A stretch of 64,000 nucleotides of DNA from Haberlea rhodopensis (GCA_907163345.1 CAJQUN010000143.1:1488001-1552000); one strand, 5' to 3'; positions 1 to 10,215 are shown, counted from the first letter of the stretch. The notes: generated from the letters alone by a model not told the origin. Made by a program: numbers and translations.

Positions 1-92
1 AAAATCAACATCCTTAAATCATGTTACTTCTTCATCATCATATAAGCATAATTAATATTTAGATTGCCATCAGTTAATTTCGGGGCATCACA
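1..92 (-). repeat. A1 3' LTR, terminal fragment
   Basis: Matches 6767-6858 essentially base for base and ends in GGGGCATCACA, the reverse of the LTR start TGTGATGCCCC. The rest of the LTR lies to the left of the window. Confidence 0.95.
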
Positions 93-105
93 TTACTCCC
101 CTACT
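93..105 (-). promoter_or_regulatory. A1 polypurine tract
   Basis: On the minus strand the tract reads AAGTAGGGGAGTAA directly against the LTR start TGTGATG. It primes plus-strand DNA synthesis in LTR elements. The same tract occurs in A2, B1 and B3. Confidence 0.88.
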
Positions 106-110
106 TATAA

Positions 111-128
111 GATTTCGTCCTCGAAATC
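111..128 (-). other. Hairpin upstream of A1 polypurine tract
   Basis: Perfect seven-pair inverted repeat GATTTCG / CGAAATC with loop AGGA, about six bases upstream of the polypurine tract. It lies beyond the gag-pol stop, so it is not coding. Equivalent hairpins precede the tracts of A2, B1, B3, C2 and C3 with paired changes. Confidence 0.7.
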
Positions 129-151
129 ACATGCACTTACCCAAAAAGAAA

Positions 152-687
152 CTAAACATAAATCATACCAGAAAATAATTCCGGGTAGTGCTGCACCATA
201 TGCCGTTCCGTCTCCCACGTAGCCTCCTCGACACCCCCGGCGATCCCACTGAACTTTGACCATCGGTATAATCTTACTTCGTAGCCTGCGATCTTCACGA
301 TCCAGAATTCTAACCGGTCGTTCAACATAGGACACATCTGAACTCAACCTGAACCTCTGAAGGTTGCAATACATGAGACGGATCGGGTTCATACTTTCTT
401 AACATGGAAACATGGAAGACATCATGAATACCGGATAAGGACGGTGGTAGCGCCAAACGGTAGGCCAAAGTACCAATGCGCTGCAATATCTCATACGGCC
501 CCACATACCTCGGAGATAACTTTCCCCGCATACCAAAACGGACCACACCCCTGAAGGGTGAGATTTTCAAGAAAACCTTATCTCCTACTTGGAATTCTAG
601 TGGTCGTCGCCGCTTATTGGCATAGGCCGCTTGCCTATCTTGGGCCGCTTTCATCTTTAAGCGTATCGTCTTGATCTTTTCTTCCAT
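152..687 (-). pseudogene. pol: A1 integrase C-terminus and chromodomain-like tail, frameshifted
   Basis: Continuation of the A1 polyprotein, spread over three reading frames. The integrase C-terminal part (322-687) contains VGDKVFLKISPFRG and ends with RKYEPDPSHVLQPSEVQ. The next piece, around RPVRILDREDRRLR, is in another frame (105-392). The last piece, VEEATWETERHMVQHYPELF, is in a third (152-337). At least two small indels therefore separate them. In chromoviruses this tail follows integrase and directs integration into heterochromatin; the family assignment is by resemblance to Tekay tails and the function here is inferred. The broken frames mean A1 cannot make it as one product. Confidence 0.85.
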
Positions 688-2726
688 AGTTTAATCATAT
701 CCGGTCCTCCGACCGCCTTACTAGTCAAGTCCTCCCAATACAGCGGTGATCTACATCGTCGTCCATAAAGAGCTTCAAAAGGAGCCATTTGAATGCTCGC
801 CGGATAGCTGTTGTTATAGGAGAACTCCACCAGTGGTACTGAATCCTGCCACGGAGTATCAAACTCTAAAACGCATGCCCTTAACATATCCTCGAGCGTC
901 TGTATGGTACGCTCTGTCTGACCGTCTGTCTGAGGGTGATAGGCTGTACTCAGTCTTACCTCCGTGCCCAAAGCTGTCTGGAGACCCTCCCAGAAATGTG
1001 AAGTGAACCTCGGGTCCCTGTCAGACGCTATCGAGACTGGAATGCCATGCAATCTCACTACGTCCCACACATATAGTTGGGCCATCTTCAAATATGTGAA
1101 AGTCATATTGTAAGGGATGAAATGGGCTACCTTCGTCAGCCTATCCACGATTACCCAGATCGCATCGAAACTAGAGGCCGACCTTGGCAAGTGGGTCACG
1201 AAGTCCATAGATATATGCTCCCACTTCCATTTAGGTATCTCTAAGCTCTTCAACTCACCCCCAGGCCTCTGTCTTTCTGCCTTTACCTGCTGGCAGATTA
1301 GACACCTCTTAACAAAAGCAATTACTTCATGCTTCATGCGTCTCCACCAAAATTGACTACATAGGTCCTTGTACATCTTTCTTCCTCCTGGGTGGATACT
1401 GAACCGGCTACTGTGGGCACGGTGCAAGATTCCTTGGCGTAATTCTGGTGTCTTTGGTACCACCCAACGGTTGCCTAGTCTCAATGAACCATCCTCAGCA
1501 ACTCGGAACTTTGATGGTTGCCCTTGGAGCACTATTGATGACCACCTCTGAATTTCATTATCCGAACTCTGAGCTTTCCTAATAGCCTCAAATATATCTG
1601 GCTCAGCCAATAAGGTCGACACTCGCACCGGCGACGTGTCCACATCAAAATCATAGCCCAGATGGCAATAAGAAGTCATCATAGCCGATAAGCTCATAGT
1701 ATCCTCAGCGGTGTTCTTCACTTTTCGACTTAAGGCATCTGCTATCATGTTTGCTTTACCCGGATGGTACTCTATTTCACAATCATAATCCTTGAGTAAG
1801 TCCATCCATCTTCTTTGCCTCATATTCAGTTCTGCTTGGGTGAATAAGAATTTCAAGCTCTTGTGGTCTGTAAAGATGGTAAACGTCGTACCATAGAGGT
1901 AATGACGCCAAATCTTCAAGGCAAAAATGATGGCCGCCAGTTCCCGGTCATGGACTGGGTATCTGGTCTCATGGGGCTTCAACTGCCTCGAAGCATAAGC
2001 TACCACGTGCTTATCTTGCATCAACACACAACCCAAACCTTGCAATGATGCATCCGTGTACAAGGCAAACTTCTTATTCTCAGAAGGGATCACCAATACT
2101 GGTGCTGTCATCAAACGACGTTTCAATTCTTGGAAGCTTTCCTCACAAGCTTCGGACCAAAAGAACGGTACTCCTTTCTGGGTTAGCTGTGTCAATGGCT
2201 TAGCAATCTTAGAGAATCCTTCGACGAAACGTCGGTAATAACCTGCTAAACCAAGGAAGCTCCGTATCTCGGGCACAGAAGTGGGTGCAGCCCACTCCAT
2301 AACAGCTTCAATCTTTCTGGGATCCACAGATATCCCACTGCTAGATATAACGTGGCCCAAGAATACTACACTGTCCAACCAAAACTCGCACTTGCTAAGC
2401 TTTGCATATAATTGATGATCCCTAAGGATCTGAAGTACTGTCCTCAAGTGCTCAACATGTTCTTCTTCAGTCCGGGAGTAAATAAGTATGTCATCGATGA
2501 AGACTATGACGAACTGGTCCAAATATGGCTGGAATACCCTGTTCATTAAACTCATGAAAACAGCTGGGGCATTCGTCACCCCAAAGGGCATAACCAAGAA
2601 TTCATAGTGCCCATATCTGGTCCTGAAAGTTATCTTCTGCACATCATCCTCCCTTACCCGAATCTGATGGTACCCCGACCTCAGATCGATCTTATCTCGT
2701 ACCCTGCAACTGATCAAATAAATCAT
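657..2726 (-). CDS. pol: A1 pol: reverse transcriptase, RNase H, integrase (open part)
   Basis: Open frame of 689 codons. Residues 1-130 are the RT core, with LRSGYHQIRV, VMPFGVTNAP and the catalytic FIDD at 76-79. RNase H follows: TDAS with D225, TDHKS near 286-290, and ADALSR with D330. Integrase has an HHCC zinc motif (H438, H445, C475, C478) and the catalytic triad D508, D569, E605 with 35 residues between the last two, as in DDE integrases. The RT N-terminus is missing because two small indels (near 2698 and 2880) put it in another frame, joining it to the gag-protease frame only after a break. The ATG at residue 1 is an accident of the frame, not a real start. The product would copy RNA to cDNA and insert it in the nucleus, but this copy looks inactive. 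Confidence 0.93.
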   Translation of the reverse strand: MIYLISCRVRDKIDLRSGYHQIRVREDDVQKITFRTRYGHYEFLVMPFGVTNAPAVFMSLMNRVFQPYLDQFVIVFIDDILIYSRTEEEHVEHLRTVLQILRDHQLYAKLSKCEFWLDSVVFLGHVISSSGISVDPRKIEAVMEWAAPTSVPEIRSFLGLAGYYRRFVEGFSKIAKPLTQLTQKGVPFFWSEACEESFQELKRRLMTAPVLVIPSENKKFALYTDASLQGLGCVLMQDKHVVAYASRQLKPHETRYPVHDRELAAIIFALKIWRHYLYGTTFTIFTDHKSLKFLFTQAELNMRQRRWMDLLKDYDCEIEYHPGKANMIADALSRKVKNTAEDTMSLSAMMTSYCHLGYDFDVDTSPVRVSTLLAEPDIFEAIRKAQSSDNEIQRWSSIVLQGQPSKFRVAEDGSLRLGNRWVVPKTPELRQGILHRAHSSRFSIHPGGRKMYKDLCSQFWWRRMKHEVIAFVKRCLICQQVKAERQRPGGELKSLEIPKWKWEHISMDFVTHLPRSASSFDAIWVIVDRLTKVAHFIPYNMTFTYLKMAQLYVWDVVRLHGIPVSIASDRDPRFTSHFWEGLQTALGTEVRLSTAYHPQTDGQTERTIQTLEDMLRACVLEFDTPWQDSVPLVEFSYNNSYPASIQMAPFEALYGRRCRSPLYWEDLTSKAVGGPDMIKLWKKRSRRYA

Positions 2727-2768
2727 CGATCCTCGGAAGTGGATACTTGTTCTTTACTGTGGCTTTGT

Positions 2769-4658
2769 TCAGTTGTCTGTAATCGATGCACAAACGCATC
2801 GAGCCATCTTTCTTCTTGACAAACAAAACTGGGGCACCCCAGGGCGATACGCTAGGTCGTATATAGCCCTTGTCAAGGAGTCTTGCAACTGAACCTTTAA
2901 CTCCTTTAGCCCTGTTGGTGCCATCCTGTACGGGGCACGAGAAATGGCTGACGTCCCCGGTAGTAATTCGATTCCAAACTCGACCTCTCTCGCCGGTGGG
3001 AATCCAGGAATCTCTTCAGGAAATACATCAGGAAATTCCGCCACTACGGGCACATCTTCAACCTTTAGCTCTTCCTTCTTTCCAGAAATATCAATGGCAT
3101 AAATAAGATATCCTGTATGGCCTTGTTCCAATAATTGTGTCATCTTGACCGCGGATATCAACGGAATCCTTGAACGAGAACCATCCCCATAGAACGTCCA
3201 TGGAACTCCCATATCAGATTTGAACCGCACTGTCCTCTGCCTGCAGTTCACAACTGTCTGATACCTGTTCAGAACATCAATGCCCAGAATGCAGTCAAAG
3301 TCTGACATTCTCAAAACAATCAAATCTGACCTTAGTTCTTTATCCTCAAAATAAATGAGGCCATCGTAGAAGATCCGATCAGTAATCATACTTCTTCCAG
3401 CGGGGGTCGAGACTATAAGAGGCGTGGGCGACGGAGAAGTGCATATGTGGTGCCTTTCCACAAAACTTGTCGACACAAAAGAGTGTGACGCACCTGTGTC
3501 GATCAATATAAAAGCAGGGTGCGTAAATAAAAGACACGTACCCGCTATAACCTCCTCCGGAGCCGCTGTGGCCTGCTCCCTTGTCAATGCATACACCTGC
3601 CCTTGAGGTGGCCCCGTAGGCTGACTTCCAAACTGCCTCGGTACATATGGGGGTCTGTTCTGTGCTGTTCTGACCGTAGACCTCTCAGTAGAGTTCTGCT
3701 GCCTTCCCCTGTTGGGACACTGTCGAGCAAAGTGGCCTCTCTCGCCACAAACATAACATCCCACACAATTCTTCGTCAGATGTGGTTGCCCACAAAGAGA
3801 GCATTGAACCTCCCCAACATTACCTCCTCGAGACTGTCCTCCTCTTGGTGGGGCGTCATTCCTGCGGTTTCCTCTCCATCGGTTATCGGGCCTCCTACCA
3901 CTGAATCTTGACGCAGAAGTGTTCCCCCCAGACTTGAACCGATCAGCCCTTGGCCTTAAATTGTCGGGAGTAGATCTCTGAGGGGGTGATGGAGGTGGTA
4001 CAGCATCAGGGTATGCACCTACTCCCAGTTCGGCTAACTCAGCCCGTGTAAGTGCATCGTCAAAGCAGGTAGGGCCATATGTAATCACCCTATCATAGAG
4101 TTCTGGCCTCAAGCCCTTCATAAAGTTCCTCATTTTTGCTTGAGTGTCGGCAGCGATATGAGGTACATATCTGAGTAGAGAACAGTAGTGGAGGGCATAA
4201 TCTGACACCGGCATGGTACCTTGCTTCAACTTATTAAACTCATCCTCTTTAGCTTGACGTGCAGCCGCTGAAAAGTATCGGGCCAGGAATCTAGTTCGAA
4301 ACAGCTTCCAGTTTACCTCTTGACCCTGTGCCTCCTGCTCAATCACGGTGGTCCTCCACCACATCAGTGCTTTCTTAGCTAATTGGAACTCTGCTAGCCT
4401 TATCCATGCCGTCTTTGCACACGGGGCTGCCACAAATATTTGTTCTATCCTTTCTAGCCATTCCTCGGCTCGCTCCCCTGTTTCAGTCCCTTCAAAAGTC
4501 GGGGGCCGATACGCTAGAAACTGAGTCAAACTCAACTCTCCCGGCAATAACTGTTGCTCGGACGGCTCTTCGCCTAAGGCTGGCGGGGGTAGGGGATTCG
4601 TGCGCCCCGCACTAGCGTTCACACTTACCGCATCACCAATGTCGATATTTGCTGCCAT
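2769..4658 (-). CDS. gag-pro: A1 gag-protease polyprotein (open part)
   Basis: Gag capsid core spans about residues 45-215 (LTQFLAYRPPTFEGTETGE, MWWRTTV, RYFSAAARQAKEDEF). A basic linker follows, then two CCHC-like knuckles: C290-C293-H297-C302 and CYVCGERGHFARQC at 305-318. These bind RNA in the virus-like particle. The aspartic protease has its active site at DTGA, near residue 391. The frame runs into the start of RT (MAPTGLKELKVQ) and then leaves it at an indel near 2880. I prefer the ATG at 4658 (ATGGCA) over the one 12 bases upstream, because B1 and B2 keep an ATG only at this position, directly after a TGTGTTRCAG sequence. Residue numbers count from the upstream ATG at 4670. Confidence 0.93.
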   Translation of the reverse strand: MAANIDIGDAVSVNASAGRTNPLPPPALGEEPSEQQLLPGELSLTQFLAYRPPTFEGTETGERAEEWLERIEQIFVAAPCAKTAWIRLAEFQLAKKALMWWRTTVIEQEAQGQEVNWKLFRTRFLARYFSAAARQAKEDEFNKLKQGTMPVSDYALHYCSLLRYVPHIAADTQAKMRNFMKGLRPELYDRVITYGPTCFDDALTRAELAELGVGAYPDAVPPPSPPQRSTPDNLRPRADRFKSGGNTSASRFSGRRPDNRWRGNRRNDAPPRGGQSRGGNVGEVQCSLCGQPHLTKNCVGCYVCGERGHFARQCPNRGRQQNSTERSTVRTAQNRPPYVPRQFGSQPTGPPQGQVYALTREQATAAPEEVIAGTCLLFTHPAFILIDTGASHSFVSTSFVERHHICTSPSPTPLIVSTPAGRSMITDRIFYDGLIYFEDKELRSDLIVLRMSDFDCILGIDVLNRYQTVVNCRQRTVRFKSDMGVPWTFYGDGSRSRIPLISAVKMTQLLEQGHTGYLIYAIDISGKKEELKVEDVPVVAEFPDVFPEEIPGFPPAREVEFGIELLPGTSAISRAPYRMAPTGLKELKVQLQDSLTRAIYDLAYRPGVPQFCLSRRKMARCVCASITDN

Positions 4659-4839
4659 ACTGCAACACAAGGGTTAACAACAAGATCCAAAAGCAGTTCA
4701 TATAAACATCGTTAGAAAACCATAACATGATATCATAACACCCATATACTTCATGTGCAACATAATATGTCAAAAGTAAGCGCCTAGCCAACCTACTGCT
4801 AAGGCTACCCTTCACTCATCCCCGGGTTATCTAACCACT

Positions 4840-4851
4840 GCTCTGATACCA
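4840..4851 (-). promoter_or_regulatory. A1 primer binding site, initiator Met tRNA
   Basis: Minus strand reads TGGTATCAGAGC, complementary to the 3' end of initiator Met tRNA, four bases inside the 5' LTR. It is standard for plant chromoviruses. Confidence 0.93.
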
Positions 4852-5394
4852 CTAATGTAGGGTCTTCCTACCTTAACATCATATTAATAGCGTATTATGA
4901 ACTAAACATGTATTAGAGACACCTTAGAGTTCCGGTTGTTATGTGAGCTCAATGTAATTACAGGCCAAAATGAAACTTCAATAGTTAGTTAATTACATTC
5001 TCCAAAATGAATGTTAAGGCTAACAAAAATCCTGTATCTATCTTCTTATGCTCCTTAGCTCACCATCTCAACCCGACCCTTAGTCTCGATCCAAAAGTGT
5101 ACCTACAGGAACAACCCATCGTGAGCATGTACATCGTTACTTAACATCATGAGTTACTGGCATAGAAATAATGCATAGAAATAATTGATAACATATACTT
5201 CCTGTTTAATAGTACTTTCCTTCCTTGGTTGTCCCTGTGTCATAATTACGCATATCATCATTAGTTCAAGGCATGAATGCTTAACGTCATATTTCGTATA
5301 TAAGCTCACAACAGTCCATGTTAATTAGAAATGGGACTATCCGGGACTATTATGACAGCGGCACAATTGGCCCCCTCGCTCGACATAACCCATC

Positions 5395-5572
5395 GTATGA
5401 TACCCATCGCTACGCCTTGATAGCGGATGTATCTCTTATTCAGCGGATGATACCCATCGCTACACCTTGATAGCGGATGTACCCCATCGCTCAGCGGATG
5501 ATACCCATCGCTCAGCGGATGATACCAATCGCTACACCTTGATAGCGGATGTACCCCATCGCTCAGTTATGT
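5395..5572 (-). repeat. A1 LTR tandem array of CGCT/AGCG hairpin units
   Basis: Repeats built from ATCGCT, a short loop, and AGCGGAT (for example ATCGCTCAGCGGAT), so each unit can fold on itself. It occupies the place held by other hairpin arrays in A2, A3, A4 and C LTRs. Confidence 0.7.
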
Positions 5573-6019
5573 GAGCGGCAAGACCTTCCTCGCTTGCCCA
5601 TAATAGTCACCGGACATTCAACCATTCTAAGTAGCATAGTCAAACATACGTCATCATCTTATAAGCATCGTCATTTCAAACATCGTTATCTTATCATAAT
5701 TGTCATCATAACATAATATCATCTTTGTTTATCACAACATCATTATCATAAACTTATTCAGCTTAATCATCATAATCATCATCATAAATACTTATGCAAT
5801 TAATGCATAGTCATAGTTTAGGAATATGTTACCGTTTGATGCCCGTACGTTTCTTCCGTACCTTTTCAAAATATTGTGAAGTTGTAGTACTTTATCTCCT
5901 CGAGGTCGTTGGTACCTGGGATGGTTCTACACAGCCATACAAATCAATATTAGAAGCTAAACAATAGCCCAATACCAAAAATTCCACAAAAAAACATCAT
6001 TTTTCAAAAATACACACCT

Positions 6020-6233
6020 GGCGATCGATCGCTTCGCCGAGGCGATCGATCGCCTCAAATTCTTCTTCGGGGCGATCGATCGCGCCAAATGTGGCGATAG
6101 ATCGCCTATCCTTTGAATTGGCTACTGCCTCTCGGCGATCGGTCGCCTCATTTCAGGCGATCGATCGCCTGCCCTGCTCTTCGCCCACTATCCTTAGGCG
6201 ATCGGTCGCCTCTTTTCAGGCGATCGATCGCCT
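6020..6233. repeat. Palindrome cluster in A1 LTR
   Basis: Eight units around GGCGATCGATCGCC spaced about 20-40 bases apart; two carry CGATCGGTCG and one CGATAGATCG. Each perfect unit is a dyad of 12-14 bases. Confidence 0.93.
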
Positions 6234-6858
6234 CGCACAGATACACGTTTTTCACCATTTTTACACCAAAAATTCTTTCCCAACTTCCACAACACTTATA
6301 CCAACAAACTCAAAACACAAAAACACTTTAAATCTTCAATATACATCATAAAACCACTAAAAATCCAACATCCTACAAAGAATCACACTAATTCAAACAA
6401 ACCCATTTCAAACCCTTTTTTAAAACCCTTCCAAACTCAATCAACACTTCAAGAACATCAATAAGATAAATATAAACATCATAGGCACTAAATCTTACCA
6501 AGAAGTGCAAGAACAAAGCTTTTCCAAGGATTTCTTCCCACCCTTAGGTCAAAATTCGAAAATGAGGGGAAGAGGGTTTTGGGAGAGTGATTTTGGGGAT
6601 TTGAGTGTAAAGGGTAAAGTGAGGTGAAATGGTGGGTTAAGTGTTAAATCTTCATTTCTTTTAACTTGTACCCCAATAATTAACATGATGTCTATAAAAT
6701 ATATTAACACGATAAGCATTTACAAAATGCAACCAACTTCATTAATCCCATATCATCCTCATAATTAAAATCAACATCCTTAAATCATGTTACTTCTTCA
6801 TCATCATATAAGCATAATTAATATTTAGATTGCCATCAGTTAATTTCGGGGCATCACA

Positions 6859-7695
6859 TACTGGGAGAGATTCAAGAAGTTGTGCGCAAGTTTTCCACAA
6901 CACCAGATAAGTGAACACCTTCTCATCCAATACTTTTATGAAGGTTTATTTTCTTCTGACAGGAACTTAGTGGATGCGGCAAGCGGAGGAGCATTTATAG
7001 ATAAAACAGCGGAGGAAGCTAGAAGGTTGATAGCTAACATGGCGGCCAACTCCCAACAATTCGGATCTGTGCGCCATGGACAACCGCAAAGAAAAGAGGT
7101 AAACGTATCAAACTTAGAACAACAACTGATAGACCTCACTTTTCTTGTGCGTGGTATGGCAGGTGGAAATGTAGGAAAAACTAAGCCGTGTGGAATCTGT
7201 CTGGCTGCGAACCATTCCACAGACGCATGCCCCTCACTACAAGAGACAACCACGGAGCACGTAAATGCTGCAGGAGGATTCCCAGGCCCCCCACAAAGGA
7301 ATTATGACCATCCACCAAACAACTACAATCAAGGGTGGAGGGACCATCCGAACCAAGGCTATGGGAACCCACAGATGCACCAACCTCAACCCTACAGACC
7401 GCCATATCAGAGACCTCCACCACATCCAGTGCACCCTCCTTCTGACAGGTTAGAACATAACATTAAAATTATTGCTGAAAATAGCTTACAATTTCAACAG
7501 GAGACGAGGGCAAGCATCCAGAGCTTGACGACGCAGATGGGACAATTGGCAACTTCAATCAGCAAGATCGAAGCAAGGATTTCAAATGGACTGCCATCAC
7601 AACCAGAGATGAACCCCCGGGAAAATGTGAGTGCTATCACAATGAATGTGAATGAAGATGCAGCTGAAGAAAAGGTGGTACTGATGCCACTTTAG
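6859..7695 (+). pseudogene. gag: D0 gag, C-terminal two thirds, ends at a nonsense codon
   Basis: The frame is open from 6859 (YWERFKKLCASFPQHQ). Athila-type gag signatures are EHLLIQYFYEGL, DAASGGAFIDKT, EEARRLIANMAANSQQFG, and a degenerate knuckle CGICLAANHSTDAC. A Pro/Asn/Tyr-rich stretch follows (GWRDHPNQGYGN), then a coiled-coil-like segment (LTTQMGQLATSISKIEARI). The track start near 6880 is a TTG inside the frame; the real start is upstream of the A1 insertion. A TAG at 7693-7695 separates it from protease in the same frame. In D2 the matching codon is GAG, so TAG looks like a mutation rather than a designed read-through signal. The product would package the element RNA. Confidence 0.88.
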
Positions 7696-8528
7696 AAAGA
7701 AGAGATGACGGAGACAGAGACAGACGTTGAAGAGCCAATGCAAGGGGAGGAACCACGAGGTAAGTACCCCAAACTTTCTGAATATAGAGAACCAACCCCT
7801 TTCCCCCAAGCATTGAAGGACAATAGGAAAGGTGCCGGACTCAAAGGCCTCTACGAGATGAATCCACGCTGCAAAGAGCAAGCCCCATTGCATGAAACCA
7901 TGAAAGAGGATCAAAGCACGGAACACAAAGGGCAGCCCAAGGTCGAGCTCAATGACAATGTTTCGGCGGATAACCAAAGAAGCATCCCCATTAAATGCAA
8001 GGACCCATGTATGTTCTTTATCCCATGTGAGATTAGAGGTATTAGGATTGAGAAGGCTATGCTCGATTTAGGATCGTCCATAAATGTCATACCTTACTCA
8101 ATGTACTCTCAACTGAAATGAGACCTTTAAAAAGGAATAGCGCAGTTATTCACTTAGCTGATAAATCCACGGTCATACCTAAGGGGATAATAGAGGACGT
8201 AGTTGTGCATGTAAAGAACTTGGTCTTCACAACAGATTTCTATGTCTTGGACATGAGAAATGGTGATCCTTCTAGTCTAATTATTTTAGGAAGACCATTC
8301 TTGAAATCATCAAACTCAGTAATCAATATGAATAGCGGTTTGATAACCATGGAGTCTAATGGTGAAAGTGAAAAATTCAACATGTATGAACCCATTAAAC
8401 CTCTTGAGCATTCTAGTTACGCTATTGATGTACATGACGACTATGATTCTGATTTTGATAATGATGAGTTGTGGGAAATGGGAAAGGCTACTGATGGCCT
8501 TGACGAGAAAAAAAGGTATGGATTCTAA
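7696..8528 (+). pseudogene. pro: D0 aspartic protease region, one frameshift
   Basis: It continues the gag frame after the TAG. A linker (PEYRE-like acidic segment, GLYEMNPRCKEQ) leads to KDPCMFFIPCEIRGIRIEKA and the active-site stretch LDLGSSINVIPYSMY. Athila proteases commonly have DLGAS, so the serine variant is mild. At 8118-8121 the frame ends (TGA). The rest, PLKRNSAVIHLADKSTV to LIILGRPFLKSSNSVI, is in another frame (8118-8528), so one base was gained or lost here. The typical second-half motif ILGRPFL is intact. After this the sequence goes to a non-coding structured element, not to RT. Confidence 0.85.
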
Positions 8529-8795
8529 CTTAGTGCATATTGTTCATATGATTGCTACTCTGTCTACTCACGATACTTCTGATCCTCTTATTGCTCACTT
8601 GCAGGATCGTACCAATGGAAAGAAGCATCCTCCGGATCGACCATGTCAATCAAGCAACAAATGCTGGAGGAGTAACAAAGACTGGGGACGACCACTCAAA
8701 GAGCAACAAGCCGAAATATCGAGGAGTGAAAAAGATATTGAGGTGGTTAAGGAAGGATAGAGCAACACTGCATCAACCACCTTGATAGAGGAATA

Positions 8796-8860
8796 GCGTC
8801 GGGCCACCGACGTTAAACAGAGGCGCTGCTTGGGAGGCAACCCAAGGGGAGTTAGTTTCC
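8796..8860 (+). ncRNA. Double-hairpin conserved element, D0 copy
   Basis: Two perfect hairpins. The first is CGTCGG / CCGACG with loop GCCA (8797-8812). The second is CTTGGG / CCCAAG with loop AGGCAA (8829-8846). They are joined by TTAAACAGAGGCGCTG. The 65 bases are identical to 63908-63972 in D2, while flanking sequence differs. It lies just after the protease remnant and is followed by a long pyrimidine-rich stretch. Similar TTGGGAGGCAACCCAA strings are, from memory, frequent in Athila/Tat elements of other plants. A cis-acting RNA role is inference. Confidence 0.6.
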
Positions 8861-10176
8861 CTTTTACCCTTTTATTTTTATTGCTTTTTAGTTGAACTTT
8901 TCTTTTCTCTTGTCTTTTTGCCTTACATTGGGGACAATGTAAGATTTAAGTATGGGGGAGGGATTAGTAGTGTGTTATTGTTTTTCTTATTGCAAAAATA
9001 CAAAAAAAATCGAAAAATTTGAAAACTTTGAGCTCATAGTTAGTAATGAACACATGCTTAGAATCACTAGCCCATGATGAAACCTAATTGATGTCATGCA
9101 TGCTATTGAACATAGGTGAATTGTTAACCTTGGAACACTTTGAACTCTAATGCAAAGTGTACTTTGACTTAGTAAGTTGAATATTTTGAGCACATTATTG
9201 TCATGGCTTGTGAAGTGTGCATAGCTTAGTGAAGATTGTGTGAACTTTGTAATAGTCTTAAGAAGTCTCTAATACATGCTAGAACTTAACTACATGCTCT
9301 TTGAGGCGTATGTCTAGACTACTTGCAAACATGAAAGTGATATAGGCAATCTTTGATGCGTTTGAGCCTTTCAAGCCTACCATGTAAACAAAATCATTCT
9401 CTAGTACCTATTTTGAGCCTTAAATGTAAAAGAATGGTAGTATGCTAAGCATACTAAAGACCCCCATTCAACATTTCTTGACTAGCTTATCATCCTACCC
9501 TTTAAGCCTAAATGTGATTTTAATCCATACCTTTTAAGGGAGTATGATGTATTTCATTCAAATGCACGTGGGAATCATTGAAGTATATTTGTGAGCTTAA
9601 TTGTCAAAAGAATGGAATGCATGAAAGAAAAAGGGATGCCTTGAAAAAAATAGATAAAAATATGACTCCAAGGGGAGCCAAGGCACAAAAGAAGCAAAGT
9701 GTTGAAATAAACCTTGTGAAAAAGAACAAAGTTGAAAAATTCATACAAGAAGAGAAGCTTTTAGTGTGCATTTCATCATACTCTCTTGTTTGAATATCCT
9801 TACCCTTTCTTTCATAAGCCAATACCTAGGCCAAGCTACAAGCTAATAAAGACCTACTTGATTTATGTTTGCAAAGTAGCTAAGATAGTGGAGAAGAGTG
9901 TGCAAGTGAGCTTATACTTGTGTTAGTGTATGACTTGATCTATTATGGCTTTGCATATTTTAGATCTATAATTTGTACACAACACTTGTTTATGACCACA
10001 CATACACGTTCACTACTTTGTTGGGTACGAAATGTTTAAGGATTGATCTTGTTCCACTGTTAATTTTTCACCACCGTTCATTATTATGCATGTTAAAATT
10101 GCTGAGGCATTAAAGTGAGGACAAGTTGCTTTGTTACGAACCTATGAGCCAACCAAAAATATTGTAGTTTTATTTG
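8861..10176 (+). other. D0 non-coding 3' interior
   Basis: No coding region recognised. It starts with a T-rich tract (8857-8921). A nine-pair hairpin, CTTACATTG / CAATGTAAG with loop GGGA (8922-8943), is directly followed by an internal polypurine-like tract (TTAAGTATGGGGGAGGG, 8946-8962). The remainder is AT-rich without clear repeats. Short open frames (9578-9793, for example) are lysine-rich and resemble nothing I know. Confidence 0.6.
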
Positions 10177-10196
10177 TTTACTCTAGGTCGAGTAAA
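10177..10196 (+). other. Hairpin upstream of D0 polypurine tract
   Basis: TTTACTC / GAGTAAA, seven perfect pairs, loop TAGGTC, a few bases before the tract at 10200. It has the same placement as the hairpins of the chromovirus copies, with a different stem. Confidence 0.65.
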
Positions 10197-10199
10197 GCG

Positions 10200-10215
10200 T
10201 AAGTATGGGGGAGTT
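10200..10215 (+). promoter_or_regulatory. D0 polypurine tract
   Basis: TAAGTATGGGGGAGTT immediately before the LTR start TGATGTGACTAG. A near copy of the tract also occurs 1.25 kb upstream (8946-8962). Confidence 0.85.

Larger units (their letters stand above)
1..6858 (-). mobile_element. A1, Tekay-like chromovirus, right-hand 7 kb
   Basis: Minus-strand Ty3/Gypsy element. Its 3' LTR is cut by the window start (1-92), the interior is 93-4855 and the 5' LTR is 4856-6858. The first 92 bases repeat 6767-6858, which proves the LTR pair. The order gag, protease, RT, RNase H, integrase, chromodomain-like tail fits Tekay/Del chromoviruses. It interrupts the gag of D0: the D0 reading frame resumes at 6859. 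The target duplication on the right would be TACTG (6859-6863); its partner is outside the window. Confidence 0.93.
4856..6858 (-). repeat. A1 5' LTR
   Basis: About 2.0 kb, from TGTAGGGTCTTCC on the plus strand to GGGGCATCACA; on its own strand it runs TG to CA. It contains a palindrome cluster (6020-6233), a 30-base tandem repeat (5395-5572), a likely leader exon at 5862-5926, and a strong splice-donor-like CTTG/GTAAGA (about 6495-6505). Confidence 0.92.

Noticed and set aside
6020..6233. Palindrome clusters as a CRISPR-like array
   Set aside because: Spacers are short, irregular and shared between LTR copies; the window is plant nuclear DNA; no cas genes.
7693..7695. TAG between gag and protease of D0 as a programmed read-through site
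   Set aside because: The matching codon in D2 is GAG, so a point mutation is simpler.
9578..9793. Small lysine-rich open frame in the D0 3' interior
   Set aside because: A/T-rich sequence without stops by chance; opposite strand is open too; nothing similar in D2 or elsewhere in the window.
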